64,000 bases of DNA, from NCBI GenBank assembly GCA_017305715.1, contig JAFKKG010000011.1:248001-312000 (forward strand). The letters are read 5' to 3'. This stretch comes from Hyphomicrobiales bacterium (lineage in GTDB: Bacteria; Pseudomonadota; Alphaproteobacteria; Rhizobiales; Xanthobacteraceae). The notes under the pieces were generated by a model that saw only the letters and a program-made list of their open reading frames with translations, did not search any database and was not told the origin of the DNA. Position numbers and translations under genes: made by a program. Positions 8,584 through 17,452 of this stretch are shown here, one piece after another; position 1 is the first letter of the stretch; every line of letters starts with the position of its first letter.

Positions 8584-9720
8584 TTAAATCGCCAGCACGT
8601 GATCGTCGATCTCGGCGATGGTGTTGACGCCGCACAGGCCCATCGTGACCGTCAGTTCGTTTCGGATCAGGTCGAGCGCTTTGGCGACGCCCTCCTGGCC
8701 ACCGGCGCCGAGGCCGTGGACGAAGGCGCGGCCGATCATGCAGGATTTTGCGCCGAGTGCCAGCGCGCGCATCACGTCCTGGCCGGAGCGGATGCCGCCG
8801 TCGAACATGATTTCCATCTTGTCGCCGACCTCATCGACGATCTCCGGCAGCACTTCGATCGAGGACGGCGCCCCGTCGAGCTGGCGGCCGCCATGGTTGG
8901 AGACCACCATCGCATGCGCTCCGGTCTTGACGGCTTCCTCGGCGTCCTCGACGTCGAGAATGCCTTTCAGGACCAGCTTGCCCGGCCAGATCGAGCGGAT
9001 CCATTCGACATCCTTCCAGTTCAGCGTGGTGTCGAACTGCGAGGACGTCCATTGCGAGAGCTGGGTGATGTCGTCGGCGCCCTTGATGTGACCGACGATG
9101 TTGCCGAAGGTGCGCCGCTTGCCGCGCATCACGCCGGCGACCCATGCCGGCTTGGTGGCGAAATCGATCAGCTTCGACAGCGACCATTCCGGCGGAATCG
9201 TCATGCCGTTCTTGATGTCCTGATGGCGCTGACCGATCACCTGCAGGTCGACGGTCAGGACCAGCGCGCTGCATTTGGCGGCGATCGCGCGCTCGATCAG
9301 CGATTTGATGAAGCCGCGGTCCTTCATCACGTAAAGCTGGAACCAGAACGGCTTGTCGACATTGGCGGCGACGTCCTCGATCGAACAGATCGACATCGTG
9401 CTCAGCGTGAACGGAATGCCGGCGGCCTGGGCGGCGCGGCAGGCGTGGATTTCACCGTCGCCGTGCTGCATGCCGAGCAGCCCGACCGGCGCGAGACTGA
9501 TCGGCAGCGCGGCCGGCTCGCCCAAAATCGTCGTCGACGTATCGCGTTTGGAGACATCGACCAGGATGCGCTGGCGGAACTTGATGGCTTCGAGATCGGC
9601 GCGATTGGCGCGCAGCGTATCCTCCGAATAGGAGCCGCGGTCCGCATAGTCGAAAAACGCCTTCGGCACCCGGCGCTTGTGCAACTGGCGCAGATCTTCG
9701 ATGCAGGTAATGTGCTTCAT
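8584..9720 (-). CDS. lldD: FMN-dependent alpha-hydroxy-acid dehydrogenase (L-lactate dehydrogenase-like)
   Basis: A 378-residue TIM-barrel flavoenzyme of the LldD / glycolate oxidase family, which oxidises L-lactate or a related 2-hydroxy acid to the 2-oxo acid. The N-terminus (CIEDLRQLHKRRVPKAFFDYADRGSYSE) has the family's FDYxDxG motif. SNHGGRQLDGAPS holds the catalytic histidine and substrate-binding arginine, and DGGIRSGQDVMRALALGAKSCMIGR binds FMN phosphate. Length and motifs are complete. The ATG is at 9720-9718. It is transcribed away from the 63-aa gene at 9825. A second, more distant family member lies at 52475. The natural substrate cannot be assigned from sequence; lactate is the default. 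Confidence 0.88.
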   Translation of the reverse strand: MKHITCIEDLRQLHKRRVPKAFFDYADRGSYSEDTLRANRADLEAIKFRQRILVDVSKRDTSTTILGEPAALPISLAPVGLLGMQHGDGEIHACRAAQAAGIPFTLSTMSICSIEDVAANVDKPFWFQLYVMKDRGFIKSLIERAIAAKCSALVLTVDLQVIGQRHQDIKNGMTIPPEWSLSKLIDFATKPAWVAGVMRGKRRTFGNIVGHIKGADDITQLSQWTSSQFDTTLNWKDVEWIRSIWPGKLVLKGILDVEDAEEAVKTGAHAMVVSNHGGRQLDGAPSSIEVLPEIVDEVGDKMEIMFDGGIRSGQDVMRALALGAKSCMIGRAFVHGLGAGGQEGVAKALDLIRNELTVTMGLCGVNTIAEIDDHVLAI

Positions 9721-9815
9721 GGACGTTCCGGCCCCTTCTTGAATTCCTTGTCTGTGTCGTCATCTAGCACGGTTGGTACCCCAGCCAAATCAGGCTTGCG
9801 GAACCATTTAGGTGA

Positions 9816-10016
<201 letters not shown>

Positions 10017-10042
10017 CGCCCGCGACGCGGCCGCGTCGGATT

Positions 10043-10063
10043 TGTAAAATATCAAATTTTACA
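10043..10063. promoter_or_regulatory. AT-rich inverted repeat upstream of glmM
   Basis: Perfect 8-bp arms TGTAAAAT and ATTTTACA with a 5-base spacer stand out in GC-rich surroundings, 27 bases after the 63-aa gene and 164 bases before glmM. The form suits a dimeric repressor operator; it has no GC stem or T-run and is a poor terminator. Confidence 0.45.
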
Positions 10064-10226
10064 GTGGGTTATGCGCCGATTGCGGGTGCGGGCGCCGGTA
10101 ATGATTCATCATATTTTTTGAAGCCATTTTAGCCCCTGAGGGATTATAAGGCCTTGCACGCCATGATGGTGTGCGTTCGCCGCTTCTTGCCGGATGATGG
10201 GAAGCGCCGGGGTTGCTGGGGGTCAC

Positions 10227-11573
10227 ATGAGCCGCAAATATTTCGGTACCGACGGGATTCGGGGCCGTGCCAATGGTCTGATCACGCCGGAGCTGGCGCT
10301 CAAGGTGGGGCAGGCCGCCGGCCTGGTGTTTCAGCGCGGCGACCATCGCCATCGCGTCGTCATCGGCAAGGACACGCGGCTGTCCGGCTACATGATCGAA
10401 TACGCCATGGTGGCGGGCTTTACCTCGGTCGGCATGGACGTGCTGCTGCTCGGCCCGATGCCGACGCCGGCGGTGGCGATGCTGACCAAATCGATGCGCG
10501 CCGATCTCGGCGTCATGATCTCTGCTTCGCATAATCTGTTCGAGGACAACGGCATCAAGCTGTTCGGCCCGCAGGGCTTCAAATTGTCCGACGACGTCGA
10601 AAAGCAGATCGAGCAACTGCTCGACGAGCCGATCGACCGGCGTCTGGCGCAAAGCGCCAGCCTCGGCCGCGCCCGCCGCATCGACGGCGTGCACGACCGC
10701 TACATCGAATTCGCCAAGCGTACGCTGCCGCGCGAGCTGTCGCTCGACGGACTGCGCGTCGTGATCGATTGCGCCAATGGCGCGGCCTACAAGGTGGTGC
10801 CGGAAGCGCTGTGGGAGCTCGGCGCCGACGTCGTCGCCATGGGCGTCGAGCCCGACGGCTTCAACATCAACAAGGAATGCGGCTCGACCTCTCCGGAGGC
10901 ATTGAGTCGGAAAGTGCGGGAAATGCGCGCCGACATCGGCATCGCGCTCGACGGCGACGCCGATCGCGTCATCCTGGTCGACGAACGCGGCCATGTCGTC
11001 GACGGCGACCAGCTGCTCGCGGTGATCGCGCAAAGCTGGAAGGAAGATGGCCGCCTCGCCAAGCCCGGCATCGTCGCTACCGTAATGTCCAATCTCGGGC
11101 TGGAACGTTTCCTGGAGGGCCAGGGACTGGAGATGGTGCGTACGCCGGTCGGCGACCGCTATGTGCTCGAGCAGATGCTCAAGCAGGGTTACAACCTCGG
11201 CGGCGAGCCGTCGGGCCACATCATCCTGTCCGACTACGCGACGACCGGCGATGGCTTCGTCGCGGCGCTGCAGGTGCTGGCCGTGGTGCAAAAGCTTCGC
11301 CGCCCGGTGTCGGAAGTCTGCCACAAGTTCGATCCGCTGCCGCAGATCCTCAAGAACGTGCGCTATCGCAGCGGCAAGCCGCTCGACGATGCCGAGGTGA
11401 AGTCGGCGATCGTCGACGGCGAAAAACGCCTCAACGGCCACGGCCGGCTGCTGGTCCGCTCGTCCGGCACCGAACCGGTGATCCGCGTGATGGGCGAGGG
11501 CGACGACCGCATCCTGGTCGAGGAAGTGGTCGATCACATCGTCACCGCCCTCGGCCACGCCGCGGCGGCGTAA
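10227..11573 (+). CDS. glmM: Phosphoglucosamine mutase
   Basis: A 448-residue cytoplasmic enzyme that converts glucosamine-6-phosphate to glucosamine-1-phosphate on the way to UDP-GlcNAc, for peptidoglycan and lipopolysaccharide. The start is the ATG at 10227 ([16 protein letters not shown]), with GGGGG 5 bases upstream. The active-site serine lies in [24 protein letters not shown] binds magnesium, GEPSGH reads the sugar and [12 protein letters not shown] binds phosphate. All four family landmarks are present in order and the length is normal. The usual upstream genes (folP, ftsH) are not adjacent here. An AT-rich palindrome upstream may regulate it. Confidence 0.95.
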   Translation: MSRKYFGTDGIRGRANGLITPELALKVGQAAGLVFQRGDHRHRVVIGKDTRLSGYMIEYAMVAGFTSVGMDVLLLGPMPTPAVAMLTKSMRADLGVMISASHNLFEDNGIKLFGPQGFKLSDDVEKQIEQLLDEPIDRRLAQSASLGRARRIDGVHDRYIEFAKRTLPRELSLDGLRVVIDCANGAAYKVVPEALWELGADVVAMGVEPDGFNINKECGSTSPEALSRKVREMRADIGIALDGDADRVILVDERGHVVDGDQLLAVIAQSWKEDGRLAKPGIVATVMSNLGLERFLEGQGLEMVRTPVGDRYVLEQMLKQGYNLGGEPSGHIILSDYATTGDGFVAALQVLAVVQKLRRPVSEVCHKFDPLPQILKNVRYRSGKPLDDAEVKSAIVDGEKRLNGHGRLLVRSSGTEPVIRVMGEGDDRILVEEVVDHIVTALGHAAAA

Positions 11574-11582
11574 AGAAAGAAT

Positions 11583-11730
11583 CCTCCTTCTTCCCCTGTA
11601 GGAGAAGGTTGCGCGAAGCGCCGGATAAGGGGTCTGTCTCCGTAGCGAGCGCTCTATCCGTGGAGACAGATCCCTCACGCGTCTTCGCTTCGCGAATCCA
11701 CCCTCTCCCACAAGGGCAGAGGGGAAGGGC
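11583..11730. repeat. Palindromic intergenic repeat after glmM
   Basis: The segment contains nested inverted sequences, the clearest being TCTGTCTCC (11633-11641) and GGAGACAGA (11662-11670). It is flanked by CCTGTAGGAGAAGG and CCCTCTCCCACAAGGGCAGAGG, which are typical ends of a common Bradyrhizobium intergenic repeat. A degenerate piece of similar sequence lies at about 8480-8560. Confidence 0.55.
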
Positions 11731-11843
11731 TACGTTCGAGTATCCTGACGCATCGCAGCCATTAGCTATTGATGCTGGTCGGAGCCGCGCGCGGGGCGTA
11801 GGAACGGCATTATTGCCTGCTGATCTTTTCGGGAATCGCCCTC

Positions 11844-13103
11844 TTGAACAAGCCCGTCACCGTCTCCGAGGAAGCATTGGTCGCGCCTGTCGTGGTGGCT
11901 GATGCGGCGCCGTCGCTCGCCGCCAAGGCGGCCGCGGCAGGGCCGGCCTATATCGTGCTGGCCGGAATCAGCTTCTCGCATTTCCTCAACGACACCATGC
12001 AGTCCCTGATCGCGTCGGTCTATCCGATCCTGAAGGATAATTACGCGCTGGATTACGCGCAGATCGGGCTGATCACGCTGGCGTTCCAGTTTACGGCGTC
12101 GCTGCTGCAGCCGCTGGTCGGACACTTCACCGACAAAAAGGCGCAGCCGTTCTCGCTCGCCATCGGCATGGGTTTCACGTTCTTCGGCCTGCTGCTGCTC
12201 AGCGTCGCGGATCAATACGCGATCATTCTGATCGCGGCCTCGCTGGTCGGATTGGGATCGGCGGTGTTCCATCCGGAATCGGCGCGGATCGCGCGGTTGG
12301 CCTCGGGCGGGCGTTATGGTTTCGCGCAATCGGTGTTTCAGCTCGGCGGCAGTGTCGGCACCTCGATGGGCCCGGTGCTGGCGGCGCTGATCGTGGTGCC
12401 GTTCGGCCAGCCCTCGATCGCCTGGTTTTCCTCGATCGCGTTTCTGGCGATCGTGATCCTGTGGCGGATCGGGGTCTGGTACAAACCGCAGATCACGGCG
12501 AAGAAAGCGGCCGTCGTCGAACGCCATCCCGATGCGCCGGATGCGCGGCGCGTGAAGATCGCCCTGGCGGTGCTGGTGGCGCTGCTGTTATCAAAACAGC
12601 TCTACGTGTCGAGCCTGTCGAGCTATTACATCTTCTATCTGATCGAGAAGTTCAACGTCTCGACCCAGGCGGCGCAGTTCTATCTCTTCATCTTCCTCGC
12701 CGCCAATGCCGCGGGCGCCTATTTCGGCGGATCGCTGGGTGACAGATTCGGCCGCAAATACGTCATCTGGTTCTCGATCCTCGGCGCGCTGCCCTTCACG
12801 CTGGCGCTGCCCTATGCCGGCCTGTTCGGCAGTGCGGTGCTGTCGGTCATCATCGGGTTGGTCCTGTCGTCGGCGACGTCGTCGATCATCGTGTTCGCGC
12901 AGGAATTGATGCCGCACCGCTTCGGAATGATTTCGGGCGTGTTCTTTGGCGTCGCCTTCGGCATCGGCGGGCTCGGCGCTGCGGTGCTCGGCAGGGTCGC
13001 CGACCACACCGGCATCGGCTTCGTCTATCATGTCTGCGCCTTCCTGCCGGCGCTCGGGCTGCTCGCGGTGTTCCTGCCGAAGATGCCGAAGCCCGCGCGT
13101 TAA
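11844..13103 (+). CDS. MFS efflux transporter of the fosmidomycin-resistance (Fsr) type
   Basis: A 419-residue inner-membrane protein with about 12 helices. The first helix region, ISFSHFLNDTMQSLIASVYPILK, matches the Fsr branch of the major facilitator superfamily, and VGHFTDKKAQPF is the loop 2-3 motif. A second loop motif, GGSLGDRFGRKYV, occurs in the C-terminal half. Fsr proteins export fosmidomycin and similar small molecules by proton antiport; the physiological substrate is unknown. The probable start is TTG at 11844, with GGGAA upstream and no in-frame ATG before the first membrane helix. About 40 hydrophilic residues precede helix 1. The gene stands alone between repeat-rich gaps. 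Confidence 0.82.
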   Translation: MNKPVTVSEEALVAPVVVADAAPSLAAKAAAAGPAYIVLAGISFSHFLNDTMQSLIASVYPILKDNYALDYAQIGLITLAFQFTASLLQPLVGHFTDKKAQPFSLAIGMGFTFFGLLLLSVADQYAIILIAASLVGLGSAVFHPESARIARLASGGRYGFAQSVFQLGGSVGTSMGPVLAALIVVPFGQPSIAWFSSIAFLAIVILWRIGVWYKPQITAKKAAVVERHPDAPDARRVKIALAVLVALLLSKQLYVSSLSSYYIFYLIEKFNVSTQAAQFYLFIFLAANAAGAYFGGSLGDRFGRKYVIWFSILGALPFTLALPYAGLFGSAVLSVIIGLVLSSATSSIIVFAQELMPHRFGMISGVFFGVAFGIGGLGAAVLGRVADHTGIGFVYHVCAFLPALGLLAVFLPKMPKPAR

Positions 13104-13243
13104 CGAAGCGTTTGCAAATGGCAGGGACCGTCAGGTCAGGCTCCGTGCCATCTTCATCAATACATAGTTAGGATGTATGGCGGTTTCGCCATCTTCTGTG
13201 CCGCAGTTGCATCACCCTGCAGGTGGCATAAGCGCCGGCGCGA

Positions 13244-13261
13244 ATAATCTTCGGAGATTAT
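13244..13261. promoter_or_regulatory. Short palindrome in the omp upstream region
   Basis: ATAATCT, a TCGG tetraloop and AGATTAT form a perfect 7-bp stem, 113 bases before the first beta-barrel gene. It could be an operator or a small hairpin in the leader; no T-run follows. Confidence 0.35.
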
Positions 13262-13273
13262 CAACCTTAAAAA

Positions 13274-13294
13274 TTAGGGTTAAGCGCCGCTTAA
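13274..13294 (+). promoter_or_regulatory. CtrA-like box upstream of the first beta-barrel gene
   Basis: The stretch begins TTAGGGTTAA and continues as TTAA-N7-TTAA (13280-13294). TTAA-N7-TTAA is the consensus spacing of binding sites for the alphaproteobacterial cell-cycle regulator CtrA. The same TTAGGGTTAA decamer occurs before the second beta-barrel gene at 14376. Binding is inferred, not shown. Confidence 0.45.
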
Positions 13295-13373
13295 GCATTT
13301 GGTGCCATCGTCCGCCCGTGAGTTTTTGATGTGGGGCCTCCGCAACGCCTCAACGGACAAAAGGACGAAGCCA

Positions 13374-14219
13374 ATGCGTAGCGTTAAGTCTCTCGTTGCC
13401 GCCGGAGCGGCATCCCTGTTGTCGTCGGTGGCGTTCGCTGCCGATATGGCCATCGCGCCGCCCCCTCCGATGGCCTATGCGCCGCCCCCGGTCCAGGACT
13501 TCGGTGGCTGGTATCTGCGCGGCGACATCGGTATGACCAATACCGAGAGCAAGCTGCACACCGACCTCTATGATACCCTGCCGGCCAACACGGCTTGGAA
13601 CCAGTACGGCCACGGCTTCGACAGCGGCATGCTGTTCGGTGTCGGCGTCGGCTACCAGTTCAACAACTGGTTCCGGGCCGATATCACCGGTGAATATCGC
13701 TCGAAGGTCAGCTTCAAGGGCACCGACTTCTTCGTGTTCAACCCCGGCGGCGGGCTCGGTGACTCCTATACTGGCGGCTACCGGAGCTGGGTCGGAATGG
13801 TCAACGGCTACGTCGATCTCGGCACCTGGTGGTGCATCACGCCATTCATCGGTGCCGGCGTCGGCGCCGCCAATATCCGGACCACCGGCTTCAGCGATGT
13901 CGCAACGTTCCCGACCGGCGACGGCCGCACCAGCGCGTACTTCGCCGATGGCGCGAGCAAGACCAACTTTGCCTGGGCCGCGCATGCCGGTCTCGCCTAC
14001 AAGGTCACCAACAACTTCACGGTTGAATTGGCATACCGCTACCTCGACATGGGTACCGGCATCCACGGCCAGGGCCACTTCTTCGACGGCTCGCCCGCCG
14101 GCGTCTCGACCTTCCAGTACCGCGACATGACTTCGCATGACCTCAAGCTCGGCGTGCGCTGGAATCTGGAAGGCCCGCAGACCTACGCGCCGCCGCCGCC
14201 GCTGATTCGCAAAGGTTAA
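13374..14219 (+). CDS. Outer-membrane beta-barrel protein (Omp25/31-like)
   Basis: A 281-residue outer-membrane protein. The ATG at 13374 opens a signal peptide (MRSVKSLVAAGAASLLSSVAFA), cut before ADMAIAPPPP. A proline-rich linker (PPPPMAYAPPPVQ) leads into GGWYLRGDIGMTNTE, the usual first strand of the rhizobial Omp25/RopB-like barrels. Alternating polar and aromatic strands continue to LKLGVRWNLE, followed by an unusual C-terminal proline-rich tail ending PPPPLIRKG. Such proteins are abundant surface proteins that contact peptidoglycan and affect envelope stability. AAGGA upstream is the ribosome-binding site. A strong terminator follows. Confidence 0.8.
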   Translation: MRSVKSLVAAGAASLLSSVAFAADMAIAPPPPMAYAPPPVQDFGGWYLRGDIGMTNTESKLHTDLYDTLPANTAWNQYGHGFDSGMLFGVGVGYQFNNWFRADITGEYRSKVSFKGTDFFVFNPGGGLGDSYTGGYRSWVGMVNGYVDLGTWWCITPFIGAGVGAANIRTTGFSDVATFPTGDGRTSAYFADGASKTNFAWAAHAGLAYKVTNNFTVELAYRYLDMGTGIHGQGHFFDGSPAGVSTFQYRDMTSHDLKLGVRWNLEGPQTYAPPPPLIRKG

Positions 14220-14248
14220 TGGCGACTTCCATCCGTTAAGGATTGCCG

Positions 14249-14280
14249 ACGGCGCGGGATTTTCCCGCGCCGTTTGCTTT
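14249..14280 (+). terminator. Rho-independent terminator after the first beta-barrel gene
   Basis: An 11-bp perfect GC-rich stem (14249-14259 with 14263-14273) and a TTT loop are followed by TTGCTTTT, 30 bases after the stop codon. Confidence 0.8.
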
Positions 14281-14375
14281 TGGCGCGTGTGTTGCCGCGT
14301 GCCGGCTGCGAGCGCGAAATGAGTCTTGCATTTTCCAACAAGATCATTGTCGGCAGATGCCGCGATAACGATTGG

Positions 14376-14385
14376 TTAGGGTTAA
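14376..14385 (+). promoter_or_regulatory. TTAGGGTTAA element upstream of the second beta-barrel gene
   Basis: This decamer, 46 bases before the ATG at 14431, is identical to one 91 bases before the other beta-barrel gene. GGTTAA resembles a CtrA half-site. The shared element suggests common control of the two surface proteins. Confidence 0.4.
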
Positions 14386-14430
14386 CGAGCGATGATCGGC
14401 ATCAGGTAGAGTGTCCCATGGGGTGTTGCG

Positions 14431-15255
14431 ATGCGTCGTTTCTTGCTGGCGATGATGATATGCGGAATTGCGGCGGGTGCGCAGGCAGCCGATATGCCCG
14501 ATCTTCCGATCCTCCGCGGCGGCCTCACCGAGGGGTTTAGCAGAAGCAGCGTCAACTGGCAGGGCGTTTATGTCGGCGGCCAGGCTGCCTACGGCACGTC
14601 CAACATGAATTTCACCGGCTCGACCAAGACCGTTGCCGCGCGCCTTCTGAGCGGGCTCGAGATGGAGCAGCAACAGAATATTTCGTCATGGCCGATCATG
14701 GGCAAGGTCTCCACCCACGGCGAAGGGTTCGGCGGCTTCGTCGGCTACAACAGCCAATGGACCGACGTCGTCCTCGGCGTTGAAGCCAATTACATGCACG
14801 GCAAGTTTGGCGGTTCGCAGACCGACAGCATGAGCCGGTTCTTCACGCTCCCGTCGGGTTACACCGATTCCGTCACGTACGAAGGCACGGCGAAGATGCA
14901 GATCTCAGACGTGGGAACGCTGCGCGCCCGTGCCGGCTATGCCTATGGTTCGTTCCTGCCCTATGCCTTTGCCGGCGTCGCGCTGGGGCAGGCCAACATC
15001 ATTCGAACGGCCCACGTTTTCGGCCTCCAGGTCAATCCGGCCGCCGCGCCCGGATTCCAGAGCGTGCCGTTCGATGTGAGCGCCACCGAGGCGCAGTACA
15101 GCAAATTGATCTACGGCTATTCGTTTGGCATCGGCACCGACATCATGCTGATGTCCTGCCTGTTTCTGCGGGCGGAATGGGAATATGTCCGCTTCGCCAC
15201 CACCATCGATACCAGCGTCAACACCGTGCGCGTCGGCCTCGGTTACAAATTCTGA
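14431..15255 (+). CDS. Outer-membrane beta-barrel protein (porin-like, Omp25 superfamily)
   Basis: A 274-residue protein with a signal peptide (MRRFLLAMMICGIAAGAQA, cut before ADMPDLP). NWQGVYVGGQAAYGTSNMNF is the first-strand motif of the rhizobial beta-barrel family. Later strands such as EGFGGFVGYNSQWTDVVLGVEANYMHG and LRARAGYAYGSFLPYAFAGVALGQ are typical, and the last strand VRVGLGYKF ends in phenylalanine as outer-membrane barrels do for assembly by BamA. It differs from the upstream barrel by lacking proline-rich tails. The ATG at 14431 has only a weak upstream ribosome-binding site. Confidence 0.8.
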   Translation: MRRFLLAMMICGIAAGAQAADMPDLPILRGGLTEGFSRSSVNWQGVYVGGQAAYGTSNMNFTGSTKTVAARLLSGLEMEQQQNISSWPIMGKVSTHGEGFGGFVGYNSQWTDVVLGVEANYMHGKFGGSQTDSMSRFFTLPSGYTDSVTYEGTAKMQISDVGTLRARAGYAYGSFLPYAFAGVALGQANIIRTAHVFGLQVNPAAAPGFQSVPFDVSATEAQYSKLIYGYSFGIGTDIMLMSCLFLRAEWEYVRFATTIDTSVNTVRVGLGYKF

Positions 15256-15281
15256 TCGCGCGACGTCCGGCGGAAGATAGC

Positions 15282-15752
15282 ATGGCACCCGTTTCGCCCG
15301 TCACCATTCGTCGCGCCCGCCGCGACGATGTCGGCTCCATCATTGCCATGCTGGCGGACGATCGGCTCGGCGCGGCACGGGAGCGGCTCGAAGATCCGTT
15401 GCCGCAAATCTATTTCGATGCGTTCGAACGCGTCGCGCGCGATCCGAACATCCGGCTCGTGGTCGCCGCGGACGGCGAGGGCGCGGTGGTCGGTTGCCTG
15501 CAGCTCTGCATCCTTCCTGGATTGAGCTCGCAGGGCGCCTCGCGCGGTTTGCTCGAGGATGTTCGCGTCGCCAGCCATTTGCGCAGCCGCGGCATCGGCG
15601 AGCAATTGGTGCAATGGGCGGTTGCAGAAGCGCGTGCACACGGTTGCAAGCTGGTGGAACTGCTGACGCACCACACGCGCGTCGATGCGCAACGATTCTA
15701 TGAGCGATTGGGATTCGCGCGCAGCCATGTCGGCATGACCTTGAGATTCTGA
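15282..15752 (+). CDS. GNAT family N-acetyltransferase
   Basis: A 156-residue acetyl-CoA-dependent acetyltransferase. After the start at 15282 (GGAAG just upstream) the protein opens VTIRRARRDDVGSIIAML, the usual first strand and helix of GNAT enzymes. The acetyl-CoA pyrophosphate loop is RSRGIGEQLVQWA, and the C-terminal DAQRFYERLGFARSHVGM is the motif B region. The substrate is unknown; the closest architecture is that of small-molecule or amino-acid acetylating GNATs. It lies 26 bases after the porin-like gene, but without a known link. Confidence 0.82.
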   Translation: MAPVSPVTIRRARRDDVGSIIAMLADDRLGAARERLEDPLPQIYFDAFERVARDPNIRLVVAADGEGAVVGCLQLCILPGLSSQGASRGLLEDVRVASHLRSRGIGEQLVQWAVAEARAHGCKLVELLTHHTRVDAQRFYERLGFARSHVGMTLRF

Positions 15753-15926
15753 CGCTTTATTTTTGCGCAGGGTTGAGTCGTGGCGCAGGCAATGGCTCAG
15801 GTAGTTCTGACTCTGCGATCCCATTAACAGGCGATAAACTACCTCGACCTCAGTGATTTTACGGAGAGGAACGTCTCCGCTATGTCAGCGTCTCCCATGG
15901 GGCCGTGGGCAACTCGGGGGATTTCA

Positions 15927-16139
15927 ATGAAAAATTATTCGATCGTACGGATCGGCAAGGAGTATGTCGTGCAGGCCGGCGAAAAGAGCGTTTTGAAGAC
16001 CGCGAGCCGGCGCATGGCCGCGAGGCTGATCAGCGATGCGGCCGGCCTGCTGGAACAGCAGCCGGTCCCGTCCACAGAAGCCGATGCTTCAATCACCTGT
16101 GATGTCAGCGACATGCCGGATGCCCCCGAAGTTCCTTGA
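15927..16139 (+). CDS. Small conserved hypothetical protein, about 70 aa
   Basis: A 70-residue protein from the ATG at 15927, which has CGGGGGA upstream; an ATG at 15882 in the same frame would add 15 residues. The sequence MKNYSIVRIGKEYVVQAGEKSVLK reads like a small beta-sheet, and a helix (ASRRMAARLISDAAGLLEQQ) and an acidic tail with one cysteine follow. Such small proteins with an IVR-G-EYVV start are found scattered in Bradyrhizobium genomes. No function is known. It sits directly before the serine operon leader. Confidence 0.55.
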   Translation: MKNYSIVRIGKEYVVQAGEKSVLKTASRRMAARLISDAAGLLEQQPVPSTEADASITCDVSDMPDAPEVP

Positions 16140-16164
16140 CGATCGGGCGCGATTCCCTTAATCA

Positions 16165-16218
16165 CCGCCGCGGGACACCTCCCCCCAACGGGAGGCTTGC
16201 TATCTGGAAGGATAGAAT
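16165..16218 (+). promoter_or_regulatory. serC leader RNA motif
   Basis: Two hairpins stand immediately before serC: CCTCCC (16178-16183) with GGGAGG (16190-16195), then CTATC (16200-16204) with GATAG (16211-16215). The second loop and stem hold GGAAGGA, the serC ribosome-binding site, 3 bases before the ATG. The form fits the serC RNA motif described upstream of serC in Alphaproteobacteria (from recall: Rfam RF00517), a presumed translational control element whose ligand is not established. Confidence 0.75.
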
Positions 16219-17391
16219 ATGACCGTAGCGAAGCCCGCTTCGCGGCCCAATGTGCCGCATTTCTCCTCCGGCCCCTGCGCCAAGCGCCCCGGCTGGAATC
16301 CCCAAAATCTCAAGGACGCCGCCCTCGGCCGCTCGCATCGCGCGAAGGTCGGCAAGGCCAAGCTCAAGCTCGCGATCGATTTGACGCGCGAAGTACTTGA
16401 AGTGCCGGCCGGTTACCGGATCGGCATCGTGCCGGCGTCCGATACCGGCGCGGTCGAAATGGCGCTGTGGTCGCTGCTCGGCACGCGTCCCGTCACCACC
16501 ATCGCCTGGGAATCCTTCGGCGAGGGCTGGGTCAGCGATATCGTCAAGGAATTGAAGCTCAAGGACGTCACCAAGCTGCACGCCGGCTATGGTGAAATCC
16601 CCGATTTGTCCAAGGCTGATCCGGCCTCCGACATCGTCTTCACCTGGAACGGCACCACCTCGGGTGTGCGCGTGCCCAATGCCGACTGGATCAAGGCCGA
16701 CCGCCAGGGCCTCACCATCTGCGATGCGACGTCGGCGGCGTTTGCGCAGCCGCTCGACTGGCCCAAGCTCGATGTCGTCACCTTCTCCTGGCAGAAGGCG
16801 CTCGGCGGCGAGGCCGCGCATGGCATGCTGGTGCTGTCGCCGCGCGCGGTGGAGCGGCTGGAGACCTACAAGCCGGCCTGGCCGCTGCCGAAGATTTTCC
16901 GCATGACCAAGGGCGGCAAGCTCAATGAGGGCATCTTCGAGGGCGAGACGATCAACACGCCCTCGATGCTGTGCGTCGAGGATTATCTCGATGCGCTCAA
17001 CTGGGCAAATTCGATCGGCGGCCTCAAGGCTCTGATCGCGCGTGCCGACGCCAACACCAAGGCGATTGCCGACTGGAAGGCCAGGACGCCCTGGATCGAT
17101 TTCCTGGCGAAGGATGCGGCGATCCGCTCCAACACCTCGGTGTGCCTGAAGTTCGTCGATCCCGCGATCACTTCGCTGACCGCGGACGCGCAGGCGGATT
17201 TTTCCAAGAAGCTGGTCGCGCTGGTCGAGAAGGAAGGCGCCGGCTACGACTTCGCCTATTACCGCGATGCGCCGGCGGGCCTGCGGATCTGGTGCGGCGC
17301 CACCGTGGAAGCCTCCGACGTCGCGCTGCTGACGCAGTGGATCGACTGGGCGTTCGCCGAAACCAAGGCCGCGCTTCCCAAGGCGGCGTAA
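16219..17391 (+). CDS. serC: Phosphoserine aminotransferase
   Basis: A 390-residue pyridoxal-phosphate enzyme that turns 3-phosphohydroxypyruvate and glutamate into phosphoserine, the second step of serine synthesis; it also serves pyridoxine synthesis. The N-terminus [18 protein letters not shown] is the alphaproteobacterial SerC signature. [13 protein letters not shown] contacts the cofactor phosphate, and the lysine in [15 protein letters not shown] binds pyridoxal phosphate. It belongs to the archaeal/alphaproteobacterial-type SerC branch rather than the E. coli type. It lies under the serC leader RNA and heads the operon serC, sseB-like, serA. Confidence 0.95.
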   Translation: MTVAKPASRPNVPHFSSGPCAKRPGWNPQNLKDAALGRSHRAKVGKAKLKLAIDLTREVLEVPAGYRIGIVPASDTGAVEMALWSLLGTRPVTTIAWESFGEGWVSDIVKELKLKDVTKLHAGYGEIPDLSKADPASDIVFTWNGTTSGVRVPNADWIKADRQGLTICDATSAAFAQPLDWPKLDVVTFSWQKALGGEAAHGMLVLSPRAVERLETYKPAWPLPKIFRMTKGGKLNEGIFEGETINTPSMLCVEDYLDALNWANSIGGLKALIARADANTKAIADWKARTPWIDFLAKDAAIRSNTSVCLKFVDPAITSLTADAQADFSKKLVALVEKEGAGYDFAYYRDAPAGLRIWCGATVEASDVALLTQWIDWAFAETKAALPKAA

Positions 17392-17404
17392 GGCTGAAAG
17401 TTAG

Positions 17405-17429
17405 GCCGTGCGGATTGGTTCCGCACGGC
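17405..17429 (+). promoter_or_regulatory. Hairpin between serC and the SseB-family gene
   Basis: A perfect 10-bp GC-rich stem (GCCGTGCGGA with TCCGCACGGC, 5-nt loop) lies 13 bases after the serC stop and 24 before the next ATG. No T-run follows, so it is more likely an mRNA processing or stability element than a full terminator. Confidence 0.5.
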
Positions 17430-17452
17430 AACACCTTTCACAGGCCATTTTC

